DNA from: BM520 sp964594665
Lineage (GTDB): Bacteria; Bacteroidota; Bacteroidia; Bacteroidales; BM520
Reading direction: 5' to 3'
DNA length: 9,815 nucleotides
NCBI GenBank assembly: GCA_964594665.1
Contig: CAZQNY010000110.1
Location: forward strand, 1 to 9,815
A program made the translations under genes and the position numbers. The notes under the pieces are model-generated. The model saw only the letters and a program-made list of their open reading frames with translations. It was not told the DNA's origin and did not search any database. This document shows, one piece after another, positions 1-7,482 of the stretch (the stretch's first letter is position 1; every line of letters starts with the position of its first letter).

Positions 1-2
1 TA

Positions 3-2816
3 ATCGGCCTGAATGGTATGTATTACGCCGGTCAAATCAAAAACAACGGGCAGGCAGTGGCCTGGTCGGATGATGAGGGCGTTTCCTGGACTACCGTACA
101 GGTTGCCAATGCCGCAGGTGGATTCAACGATCTCCTGGATAAAAACCACCTCTGGATCGATAATGCTATTACCAGCCCGTACAACGGAAACCTCTATGAT
201 GCCTGGACCTCCTTTGGCGGTTCCAATGACAATGAAATTGAAATCTCCTACTCCGAAGATAACGGGCAGTCATGGATTGGTCCGGTGAATATCAGTAGTG
301 CTGCCTATGCCGGTAGTCATAATCAGGGTGTAAACCTTAGCACCGGGCCTCAGGGTCAGGTGTATGCATGCTGGACCATATACGACAACTGGCCGCAGGA
401 TGAAAATGCTCTGGGAATGGCTAAATCCCTCAATGGTGGCCAGACATGGGAACCTGCTTTTCGTGTGATTGAGAATATTCGCGGGATACGAAATACAGAA
501 ACTTCAAAAAATATGCGCGTTAACAGTTTTCCCTCTATGGCAGTGGATATCAGCGATGGTCCCCGAAGTGGATGGATATACATTGTATGGGCCAACATTG
601 GTGTTCCGGGAGTTAACAATGGTCCTGATATTGACGTTTATATGGTTCGTTCCACTGATGGTGGCAGCAGCTGGTCGGATCCTGTTCGCGTTAATCAGGA
701 TGAAATGAACCAGGGCCATGAGCACTATTTCCCATGGATTGCCTGCGATCCTGCCAGTGGTGCCCTGAGTGTTATCTTTTACGATGACCGTAATGTTGGC
801 GGCAGCTCGGTAGAGGTATATTGTGCCAATAGTTACGACGGTGGCGATTCATGGGAGGATTTCCCTGTCAGTGATGTGGCTTTTACTCCCGCTCCCATTC
901 CCGGGCTGGCATCAGGGTATATGGGTGATTATCTGGGTATCACGGCGCAAAACGGAAGGGTCTATCCCTGCTGGACTGATAACCGCGATGGCTTTACCAT
1001 GACCTATGTCTCGCCTTATACTACCGGTTTTGCTCCGGCAGAGGCCATGGAGCCCTATCCTGCCGATCAGCAGCAACTGGTACTGCCTTTTACCCGTTTT
1101 GCATGGCAGGATGGTACCTTGTCAGGTGATACGGCCACTCAGTACCGCATTTTTATCGGCACCAATAATCCTCCAAATAATGTTATCAACGGCGATTTTG
1201 TGAATGATACTTTTTATCTTCCTCCCGCAGGAACACTAAACGGGAATACTCCATATAAGTGGCGTATCAGAGCCATTAACGATTTTGGATATACCGACAG
1301 CCCGGTGTGGAGCTTTCGCACAGCACCTCCGGCAGATGAAGACTTTGAAACCGGTGACCTTACTAAATGGGAGTGGTTTCACGATGGTGATGCACAATGG
1401 GATGCTGCTGAAGGGAATACCCGTAATGGTTTATATGCTGCCAAATCGGGTACTGTTGAGCATAATCAAAGCTCTGCTCTTAAGCTGGAACTAAATTGTA
1501 ACAGCTTTGATGAGATTAATTTTTGGGTAAAGGTTTCATCAGAGGAAAACGCTGATAGCCTTACTTTTTATATTGACGGTATTGCCAAGGAGAGCTGGAG
1601 TGGTGAAACAGGATGGATAGAGACATCACATATTACCGGCCCGGGCCCGCATGTTTTTGAGTGGAAATATGAAAAAGACGGTCAAAACAGCATGGGCGAT
1701 GACGCAGCATGGGTTGATTTTATCTTCTTCCCGGAGCTGGTGGGGCTAACCTCCAGCGCAGGAGCAGATCAGGTGATTTGTCAGGATAACGCTGCTCCTC
1801 TCGACGGGCAGGCCAACAGCTATCAGTATGTTCAGTGGTACACTTCCGGCGATGGTACCTTCAGCGATGATGGGGTACTGAACCCTGAGTATGTCCACGG
1901 GCCACAGGATGTTATCAACGGTGATATTATATTGAGCCTGACAGCTTATGGTGAGATGGAAGGCGACAGCATCCGCGATAGTATGACCCTTACAGTAGTG
2001 CCAAAAGCTGAGGTTTATGCCGGTGATGACAGCCAGGTGTGTGAGAATGACTTCTGGGTGGCAAGTACGGCCACAGCGGAACACTATACTGATCTTATGT
2101 GGAGCACTTCCGGAGATGGTACTTTCAGCGATGATGCTGTGCTTTATACTGAATATACTCCGGGGGCTGAAGATCTTGTTCAGGGGACTGTTGAGCTCAC
2201 GTTAACGGCATCAGGTCTGGCACCCTGTGGAAGTACTGATGACAAGGTCATGCTTACTTTTACTCCCTTGCCACAACAACCGGAGACTCCGGCAGGTCCT
2301 GAATATGTGGATACCTACTACACAACAGTTACCGAATACGAAACCAATGATCAGCCTGTTGCCGATGGCTGGAACTGGAATCTGTTGCCTCAGCAGGCGG
2401 GAATGATTTCCAATACCGGAGCTAACGCACAGGTAACCTGGAGTAGCGAATTTCAGGGTTCAGCGATTATTACAGTATCTGCATATAGCAATTGTGGGGA
2501 GAGTGATTTATCTGACGAACTGGAGGTAATTGTTGACAATACCGTAGGCATTAAGTCTCAGGAATCAGCTTATCTTTCGGTGAGCCCAAATCCGGGGTCA
2601 GGAGTTTTTAACCTCGGCTTTGGTGCGGAAGTTAATACTACTGACAGTTATGTTTCAGTGATTAACAGCTCAGGAAAAGAGCTATATCATTATTATCCTG
2701 AAACAGGGATTAATGGAATGAAAATTAACATTACTGACTCAGGCAGCGGTATGTACTTTATTGTGGCACATATTAATGGGAAAACATATATTCGAAAATT
2801 TATTCTGAAGGATTAG
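3..2816 (+). CDS. Modular secreted sialidase-like (BNR/Asp-box) protein with PKD-like repeats and T9SS sorting domain, 5' truncated
   Basis: The frame is open to the left edge, with five sense codons before the first ATG at 18, so the true start and signal peptide lie outside the window. Counting residues from that ATG, five Asp-boxes (S-x-D-x-G-x-x-W type) lie at 17-24, 79-86, 137-144, 212-219 and 272-279, indicating a sialidase-like beta-propeller. An FN3-like module follows at about 335-437, then a jelly-roll or MAM-like beta-sandwich at about 440-572. Two PKD-like repeats (about 579-662 and 666-750) share a TSGDGTFSDD core, and another Ig/PKD-like module spans about 752-840. The last 80 residues are a T9SS type A sorting domain (SVSPNPGSGVFNL near the start, YIRKFILKD at the end). 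The protein is therefore expected to cross the outer membrane by T9SS and be released or anchored at the cell surface. Asp-boxes also occur in non-sialidase propellers and I could not identify a full catalytic Arg triad, so enzymatic activity is uncertain. Confidence 0.9.
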   Translation: MGLNGMYYAGQIKNNGQAVAWSDDEGVSWTTVQVANAAGGFNDLLDKNHLWIDNAITSPYNGNLYDAWTSFGGSNDNEIEISYSEDNGQSWIGPVNISSAAYAGSHNQGVNLSTGPQGQVYACWTIYDNWPQDENALGMAKSLNGGQTWEPAFRVIENIRGIRNTETSKNMRVNSFPSMAVDISDGPRSGWIYIVWANIGVPGVNNGPDIDVYMVRSTDGGSSWSDPVRVNQDEMNQGHEHYFPWIACDPASGALSVIFYDDRNVGGSSVEVYCANSYDGGDSWEDFPVSDVAFTPAPIPGLASGYMGDYLGITAQNGRVYPCWTDNRDGFTMTYVSPYTTGFAPAEAMEPYPADQQQLVLPFTRFAWQDGTLSGDTATQYRIFIGTNNPPNNVINGDFVNDTFYLPPAGTLNGNTPYKWRIRAINDFGYTDSPVWSFRTAPPADEDFETGDLTKWEWFHDGDAQWDAAEGNTRNGLYAAKSGTVEHNQSSALKLELNCNSFDEINFWVKVSSEENADSLTFYIDGIAKESWSGETGWIETSHITGPGPHVFEWKYEKDGQNSMGDDAAWVDFIFFPELVGLTSSAGADQVICQDNAAPLDGQANSYQYVQWYTSGDGTFSDDGVLNPEYVHGPQDVINGDIILSLTAYGEMEGDSIRDSMTLTVVPKAEVYAGDDSQVCENDFWVASTATAEHYTDLMWSTSGDGTFSDDAVLYTEYTPGAEDLVQGTVELTLTASGLAPCGSTDDKVMLTFTPLPQQPETPAGPEYVDTYYTTVTEYETNDQPVADGWNWNLLPQQAGMISNTGANAQVTWSSEFQGSAIITVSAYSNCGESDLSDELEVIVDNTVGIKSQESAYLSVSPNPGSGVFNLGFGAEVNTTDSYVSVINSSGKELYHYYPETGINGMKINITDSGSGMYFIVAHINGKTYIRKFILKD
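1752..2267 (+). repeat. Two tandem 88-codon PKD-like modules within the secreted protein
   Basis: Two neighbouring modules share the layout AGADQ/AGDDS at the start, a Cys a few residues later, the core TSGDGTFSDD, a E-Y segment, and LSLTA or LTLTA near the end. At the DNA level the 30 bases at 1842-1871 and 2106-2135 differ at only two positions and are offset by 264 nt (88 codons), which suggests an internal duplication. Such repeats are common spacers or adhesion modules in large secreted Bacteroidota proteins. Confidence 0.75.
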
Positions 2817-2836
2817 CTGTTTACCCCGGGGGCGCA

Positions 2837-4732
2837 TTATTTACGAACTTTTGAATAAGGAAGTGTAAAGAAGAATGTTGCGCCCTCGCCGGGTTGTGAG
2901 TCCACATATATTTCACCACCCAGAATTTCAACGAAAGCCTGTGATATCGCCAATCCCAGGCCGCTGCCGTCTTCTCCTGTTGCAGATGCTTTGCCGGCCT
3001 GACGAAAGCGCTCAAATATTACAAGGTGATTCTCCTTTTCTATCCCGGGGCCGGTATCTTTTACAGAAAATTTTAAAAACCCGTTCATTTTTTCATAAGA
3101 CAAAACAATCTCCCCATGTTGCGTAAATTTAATGGCGTTGCGCAAAAGATTGGATAATACCTGTTCTAATTTGCCTTTATCAGTTTCAATAACACTTTCC
3201 TGATCATCAAGTCCTTTTTCACATATCAGCTTTAGTCCTTTTTCCTCCGCCTGATGTAAGAAGAAGAGATAAAGTGAATCCATTAACGTATTAAGCCCAA
3301 CTTTTGATATATTGACTTTTACCTGACCTGCTTCGATGCGGGAAATATCAATTAAATCGTTGATAATATTAAGCATTCTGTTGCCGCTTTTTTTAATAAC
3401 ATCAACATAACGCTGCTGTTTATCTGGTGAGAGATTGTCTTTTTTCAATAAGTTGGCAAACCCCATAATCCCATTCATGGGGGTACGAATTTCATGTCCC
3501 AGGTTGGCAATAAAGGCGGTTTTCAGATTATTGCTTTCCTGTGCTTCATCGCGGGCTTTTTTCAGATCCACATTCATGTGCTCCAGTTTCTCTTTTTGGG
3601 TTTCCAGTTCACTGTTTTTAACAATCAATGAATCTTCAGCCTGCCTGAGTCTTTTGTTTAAAAAGGTAAGTATTGAAATAATAATAATTAGCAAAATAAA
3701 AATTACTATCGTTGTCCATATGACTTTTGCATATTCCTTATAAAATGAAAAGGGACGGTTAATAATAATTGAATTTTCCGGAAGGGTCTTTTCATCAATT
3801 TTAAAACGGTCTAAAACATTGTAGTCAAATCTGTAAGATGTAGGCACCGCTCCAACAGAAATATCCTGAGGGTTCGTACCATTTAAAATGTCAAGCATCA
3901 TTGAGGCAACAAGGGAACCCTGATCAAAAGGGCTCGATACTTTACCACCCACAACACCAAGCCCCACAACATCCCAGACGCAATAAACCGGTACCGGAGA
4001 CCATTGGGAAATCATTTGCACACTTTCCCTGGTGGTTAACATTTTTTCATTACGCGTTCGCAAATAGACGCTCCAGATAACAATGGTTTTATTATTAACT
4101 TTTTGCAAAGAATCTTTTATTTGTTCCCGTGATAAATTGGATAAATATGTCAGCGAGACCGGGAAATTATCTTTTACTCTTTCAAAGCGGTTAATGATAA
4201 GCTGGCCGGTAACGGTACCATCATTAATAACAATCACTTTTTCTGTTTCAGGATGTATGTCAAGTACCATCTGCAATGTACCACTCTCGTCATAATTCTC
4301 CATTACACCTGTATACAACGTCTCACCGGCAATCATAGATGGCTCAAAGTCATTTATCCCGCAAAACGCAACAGGAACACCGGGGAATAGCCGGTCGTGG
4401 TATTGGAGCATAAACTGTAGCGCATTATCATCTGTTGTTATGATAGCATCAAAATGCTGTTTTTTATATTTATAGGCATATAATGAGGAAAGCTGTTTAA
4501 AATAGATACTGTCGGAACAGCGTTTCGAGTCCATGTAATCTACAAACATGTTTATACTGTCGCCTGATCCCAAAACATCTCTGATGCCATTCATGATCCT
4601 GTCAGACCAGTAATACCCATCATGATAAGAATTCAAAATCCAGACTGATGACCTCTCCACATTGGAACGGGAAAATCCGGTAAAAGAAAACAGAATAAAG
4701 AGTAATATTACTACTGATTCTCTAATTTTCAT
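2837..4732 (-). CDS. Sensor histidine kinase with periplasmic ABC substrate-binding-like (TrpX-like) sensor domain
   Basis: This 631-residue protein is read from the ATG at 4732. An in-frame TTG at 4750 would add six residues, but the ATG places a signal peptide or membrane anchor (about 1-22) at the very N-terminus. Residues 27-325 have the alternating alpha/beta character of a type I solute-binding fold; I assign it to the ABC_sub_bind/TrpX-like group from its overall look (NSYHDGYYWSDR, DAIITTDDNALQ, VPVAFCGINDF). A transmembrane helix (about 336-358) and a coiled coil (about 360-403) lead to HisKA, with the phosphoacceptor H413 in GHEIRTPMNG. The HATPase domain shows an N box (N528, N532), a G1 box (DTGPGIEK from D559), an F box (FERF 573-576) and a G2 box (GSGLGLAIS from 589). 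It ends without a receiver domain. It probably senses a small periplasmic ligand and phosphorylates a response regulator encoded elsewhere. The canonical S before H is replaced by G412. Ligand and target are unknown. Confidence 0.9.
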   Translation of the reverse strand: MKIRESVVILLFILFSFTGFSRSNVERSSVWILNSYHDGYYWSDRIMNGIRDVLGSGDSINMFVDYMDSKRCSDSIYFKQLSSLYAYKYKKQHFDAIITTDDNALQFMLQYHDRLFPGVPVAFCGINDFEPSMIAGETLYTGVMENYDESGTLQMVLDIHPETEKVIVINDGTVTGQLIINRFERVKDNFPVSLTYLSNLSREQIKDSLQKVNNKTIVIWSVYLRTRNEKMLTTRESVQMISQWSPVPVYCVWDVVGLGVVGGKVSSPFDQGSLVASMMLDILNGTNPQDISVGAVPTSYRFDYNVLDRFKIDEKTLPENSIIINRPFSFYKEYAKVIWTTIVIFILLIIIISILTFLNKRLRQAEDSLIVKNSELETQKEKLEHMNVDLKKARDEAQESNNLKTAFIANLGHEIRTPMNGIMGFANLLKKDNLSPDKQQRYVDVIKKSGNRMLNIINDLIDISRIEAGQVKVNISKVGLNTLMDSLYLFFLHQAEEKGLKLICEKGLDDQESVIETDKGKLEQVLSNLLRNAIKFTQHGEIVLSYEKMNGFLKFSVKDTGPGIEKENHLVIFERFRQAGKASATGEDGSGLGLAISQAFVEILGGEIYVDSQPGEGATFFFTLPYSKVRK

Positions 4733-4773
4733 AAAAAAAGGATAATGCAAAAACCTCTATACATTGATTATAA

Positions 4774-4805
4774 CAAACATAACATAATATTACGATAAAT
4801 ACAAA
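4774..4805 (-). promoter_or_regulatory. Bacteroidota-type -33/-7 promoter for the sensor kinase
   Basis: Read on the minus strand, TTTG (4802-4805) is followed after exactly 20 nt by TATGTTTG (4774-4781). This matches the -33 TTTG / -7 TAnnTTTG consensus used by the primary sigma factor of Bacteroidota. Transcription would begin near 4765-4770, giving an AT-rich leader of about 35 nt before the ATG at 4732, with no Shine-Dalgarno sequence, which is usual in this phylum. It implies that the kinase can be transcribed independently of the peptidase gene upstream. Confidence 0.65.
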
Positions 4806-4833
4806 TGCCAGTATCTTTAGCAAATAAATGATA

Positions 4834-5913
4834 TTAATATTTGTATCCGGCTTTTTGGAGATCTTTCAGGGAGGTAATAGGATTTTCGGGCTCCAATACC
4901 TTTGCCAAATGTTTATAAATCTTTACGCGGATTTCTTTTGCATTTTTAATATCAATACGGTCGAAGCTGTGACCACCGGGTGCCTCCTGAAAGATCTCAT
5001 ACTCGAATTTCTTTCCATCTGCCTTTAATGATTTTATAAGATGTTCTACTTCAAGAACATTTACATCATCATCATTGGTGTTGGTATGAATTAATAATGG
5101 TGTATTGCGAAATTTATGGGTTTGCCACGCCGGGCTTCTTCTGCGGTATTCAGCAAGGTTATCGTGTGCTGTGGCGCCAATATGATAATCGGCAGAATAG
5201 AGATCACGATAGCTTTGTGTCTGGTAGCCCATCCGTGAGATGATATCACTTACCGGAACACCGGCAAAGGCAGCCTGGTATGCATCAGGGTGGTCGAAAA
5301 TATTCATCAGCGTGATCATTCCACCGTGGCTCCAGCCCATAATACCCACACGGTTTTTATCCAGAAAATCATAGGTTTCAAGCATGTGGTTTCGTGCCGC
5401 AAAAACATCTTCATTTTCCAGCCCTCCATAATCAATGTTCTCATAATGGCTTCTGCCGTATCCGGTACTTCCGCGGTACTCCGGCGCTGCAACAACATAA
5501 CCCTGGCTAACCAATTCTCTGACTATATGCGTGTAATAGGTTGTGAAATCTCCATGAACACCACCATGAGGAAGCAGCATTAGTGGATATTCCTTCTCCG
5601 GATCCAATCCTTTGGGAATAAATATGTAAACCCAGAATTTCAAAGGGTTCCCATATCCCAAAGCATCCTTGTCTTCGTCTTTCCAGCGGGGCGGGCCAAC
5701 AATATACTGTTTGTCGATATATGCCCATTCATCCAGGTTTGCGTGCCAGCGCAGGTCATCAATCATCTTTTCAAGCACATCAAGCCGGTGACGGGTATTG
5801 TCGTTGTTTTCAGTGATAGCCTCAATCTGCTGCCCGATCTCTGTTAAATTCTGACCAATTGTTATAGCAGAAAACAATATAAAAAATACAGCAAATAGCA
5901 TAATTCGTTTCAT
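4834..5913 (-). CDS. Exported S9-family (prolyl oligopeptidase-like) serine peptidase / alpha/beta hydrolase
   Basis: The protein has 359 residues. It begins with a signal peptide (MKR, then a hydrophobic stretch to about residue 19, with probable cleavage just before QNLTE), so it acts in the periplasm or outside the cell. A helical N-terminal section of about 65 residues precedes an alpha/beta hydrolase fold: a strand pair near 92-100, LMLLPHGGVHGDF (oxyanion region, 111-123), AAPEYRGSTGYGR (142-154), the nucleophile elbow GWSHGG with S195, an acidic group D281-D283 and H315 in PGGHSFD. Order and spacing match the catalytic domain of S9 peptidases. The large N-terminal beta-propeller of classical prolyl oligopeptidase or DPP-IV is absent, so substrate access is less restricted, and esterase activity is an alternative. 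A strong Shine-Dalgarno supports the start. It lies upstream of the sensor kinase on the same strand, separated by 101 nt that contain a promoter, so cotranscription is optional. Confidence 0.88.
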   Translation of the reverse strand: MKRIMLFAVFFILFSAITIGQNLTEIGQQIEAITENNDNTRHRLDVLEKMIDDLRWHANLDEWAYIDKQYIVGPPRWKDEDKDALGYGNPLKFWVYIFIPKGLDPEKEYPLMLLPHGGVHGDFTTYYTHIVRELVSQGYVVAAPEYRGSTGYGRSHYENIDYGGLENEDVFAARNHMLETYDFLDKNRVGIMGWSHGGMITLMNIFDHPDAYQAAFAGVPVSDIISRMGYQTQSYRDLYSADYHIGATAHDNLAEYRRRSPAWQTHKFRNTPLLIHTNTNDDDVNVLEVEHLIKSLKADGKKFEYEIFQEAPGGHSFDRIDIKNAKEIRVKIYKHLAKVLEPENPITSLKDLQKAGYKY

Positions 5914-5918
5914 GGGAG

Positions 5919-5925
5919 CTCCTTT
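5919..5925 (-). promoter_or_regulatory. Strong Shine-Dalgarno site for the S9 peptidase
   Basis: On the minus strand AAAGGAG lies five bases before the ATG at 5911-5913. It is the clearest ribosome-binding site in the window, where most starts have A/T-rich leaders without one, and it fixes the start of the peptidase. Confidence 0.7.
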
Positions 5926-5970
5926 TGTTTGTTAGTATGTCATAAAAATATAAAAATACTGGTTATGCTA

Positions 5971-5979
5971 CAAAAGATA
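5971..5979 (-). promoter_or_regulatory. Possible -7 element for the S9 peptidase
   Basis: The minus strand reads TATCTTTTG, which differs from TAnnTTTG by one extra T. No TTTG lies at the expected -33 distance. If used, transcription would start near 5962 and give a leader of about 50 nt containing the Shine-Dalgarno site. The assignment is tentative. Confidence 0.3.
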
Positions 5980-6021
5980 CATTTTACTATTTATATTCCC
6001 TTAGCATGTGCTGAAGAAGTT

Positions 6022-6029
6022 TATCTTTG
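6022..6029 (+). promoter_or_regulatory. -7 promoter element for the lipoprotein-transporter unit
   Basis: TATCTTTG is an exact match to the Bacteroidota -7 element TAnnTTTG. The -33 position is poor: TTAG at 6001-6004, 17 nt upstream, is the nearest candidate. Transcription from here would leave a leader of only about 10 nt before the ATG at 6045, so initiation would be on a nearly leaderless message. Confidence 0.45.
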
Positions 6030-6044
6030 TGAAAAACAATTATC

Positions 6045-6626
6045 ATGAAGAGAATATTTACCAATACACTGGCAATTCTGTTTGTATTTGCTTTAACCGG
6101 TTGCAGTAAAACCGATATTCAGGAATTTATTTATGCCGGAAGCACAACAGGCGAATACCTGGCATATACACCCATTTATCCGGCTGAAGTTTTGATGTTT
6201 GTTCCCCCTGAGTCAGCCGGAACATTTAGCCCTGATATCAACGGAGATGGATCTGCCGACATTAATTTTATGTTTTCAGGTAGCTGGTCAGATGCGCAAA
6301 CAACTTTTAACATGCACATTACCTGTGAGGAGGACTTTGAGGTATGCACGGGTAGCCAGGAGAATTTTGCTGCTATGATTACTGATGGCGAAACCATTGA
6401 TGAGAACAGAACCTGGAGCAGTGATGAACTTATCATCCATGATTATGAGTATATCAATGGTATATCGGCAACCATCACCGGCGACTGGAGTGAAATGGGA
6501 ACTCATTATATAGGTTTTCGTTTTAAGGATGGCCGTATATACCATTATGGCTGGGTAGAGATTAACATGGAAACAGGTGGTGCCTGGATTTTTACCGGTT
6601 ATGCATATGTTATAGAGCAGGAATAA
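6045..6626 (+). CDS. Small lipoprotein of unknown function
   Basis: The protein has 193 residues. The N-terminus (MKR, hydrophobic stretch, LTGC with Cys20) is a typical lipoprotein signal, so the mature protein should be lipidated at C20 and sit in the inner or outer membrane. Residues 64-74 (DINGDGSADIN) form a D-x-N-x-D-G calcium-binding loop like those in EF-hand, dockerin or FG-GAP repeats. Two further cysteines, C94 and C101, could form a disulfide. The C-terminal third is rich in beta strands and aromatics (HYGWVEI at 167-173, then FTGYAYVIE), a pattern I associate with Bacteroidota secreted proteins whose ends read YGWI-type followed by a YAYE-type motif. I do not recognise a named family. 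The stop lies 6 nt before the transporter start, so the two are almost certainly cotranscribed. Confidence 0.8.
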   Translation: MKRIFTNTLAILFVFALTGCSKTDIQEFIYAGSTTGEYLAYTPIYPAEVLMFVPPESAGTFSPDINGDGSADINFMFSGSWSDAQTTFNMHITCEEDFEVCTGSQENFAAMITDGETIDENRTWSSDELIIHDYEYINGISATITGDWSEMGTHYIGFRFKDGRIYHYGWVEINMETGGAWIFTGYAYVIEQE

Positions 6627-6632
6627 CAGGCA

Positions 6633-7481
6633 ATGGCAAAAGAGCGCTCATTGTTATACGCACATATTGCGGTATTTTTCTTTGGCCTGGCAGGCATTAT
6701 CGCGCGCAGTATTCCACAACATGCCATAACAGTTGTTGCGGGCAGGGTATTTTTTGCAGCCCTCTCACTACTTATTATTATTGCGATCCGGAAACAAAGT
6801 TTACGTATTCATTCGCGCAATGATTTGCTGTTTTTTCTCCTTTCGGGAATTATTCTTGCTGCTCACTGGGGTTTTTTCTTCTGGAGTGTAAAAATCAGCA
6901 GTATCGCAATAGGGTTGCTCACTGTAAGCACTTTCCCGGTGTTTGCTGCTGTGCTGGAGCCATTGTTTTTTCGCGAGCCTTTCCGCCCAAAAGCCTTGAT
7001 TGCTTCTGTCGTTGCACTTGCTGGCATCGTTTTGATAATTCCTGACTTTACGCCCGGCAGCGATGGCCTTACCGGCGCACTTGCAGGAACCTTTGCCGGA
7101 TTGCTGTTTGCTTTTTTGTCGTTGATAAACAGGAAGTATGTTGGTCGTTATGCAGGAACTGTACTGGCATTCTATCAGGATGGCATTGCCTTTATCGTAT
7201 TATTGCCATTCGTTATTGCCTTGAAGCCACAAATTACACCTGTGGAATGGGGCGGACTGGCATTTCTTGGGGTGTTTTGCACCGGTATCGCACATACGTT
7301 GTTTATTATCAGTTTAAAGAAACTTAAAACAGCCACTGCCGGTGTACTTACCATGCTCGAACCTGTATATGGTGTACTCATTGCCATTCCGTTATTTCAT
7401 GAAATTCCGGATATGAAAACCATTGCCGGTGGCACTGTAATTCTTGCCATTGCCATAATTACCGGAAAATATCTGAAATAA
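6633..7481 (+). CDS. EamA/DMT-superfamily transporter (10 TM)
   Basis: The 282-residue protein is almost entirely hydrophobic, with about ten predicted membrane helices: 8-26, 31-52, 64-84, 89-109, 120-137, 145-165, 172-195, 207-226, 235-255 and 262-279. The two halves (about 8-136 and 146-279) each look like one EamA repeat. Each carries the family's hallmark of a Pro-containing helix followed by an acidic residue and Pro (FPVFAAVLEPLFFREP at 101-116; TMLEPVYGVLIAIPLFHEIP at 240-259). Members of this drug/metabolite transporter superfamily move small metabolites, often amino acids or related compounds, across the inner membrane; the substrate cannot be read from the sequence. Length is normal for the family. 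It follows the lipoprotein gene after 6 nt with only a weak ribosome-binding site, so translational coupling is likely. Its stop is one base from that of the convergent LytTR regulator. Confidence 0.9.
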   Translation: MAKERSLLYAHIAVFFFGLAGIIARSIPQHAITVVAGRVFFAALSLLIIIAIRKQSLRIHSRNDLLFFLLSGIILAAHWGFFFWSVKISSIAIGLLTVSTFPVFAAVLEPLFFREPFRPKALIASVVALAGIVLIIPDFTPGSDGLTGALAGTFAGLLFAFLSLINRKYVGRYAGTVLAFYQDGIAFIVLLPFVIALKPQITPVEWGGLAFLGVFCTGIAHTLFIISLKKLKTATAGVLTMLEPVYGVLIAIPLFHEIPDMKTIAGGTVILAIAIITGKYLK

Positions 7482-7482
7482 A

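Noticed and set aside
1746..2084. 112-residue open frame on the minus strand inside the secreted protein gene
   Set aside because: It lies opposite a clearly coding frame with recognisable PKD-like modules, has no domain signal, and is best explained as a shadow frame.
2821..2836. CCCCGGGG palindrome between the convergent genes as a terminator
   Set aside because: It has no loop and no following T run on either strand, so it is just a short palindrome in a 20-nt gap.
3435..3743. 102-residue open frame on the plus strand inside the sensor kinase gene
   Set aside because: It is antisense to the HisKA and transmembrane coding region; its hydrophobic look mirrors the AT-rich membrane segment and there is no start signal.
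4733..4750. TTG start giving a six-residue longer sensor kinase
   Set aside because: The ATG at 4732 is followed directly by a good signal sequence, the extension adds nothing recognisable, and no ribosome-binding site favours the TTG.
5290..5583. 97-residue open frame on the plus strand opposite the S9 peptidase
   Set aside because: It overlaps the catalytic serine region of a well-supported gene and shows no domain or ribosome-binding site.
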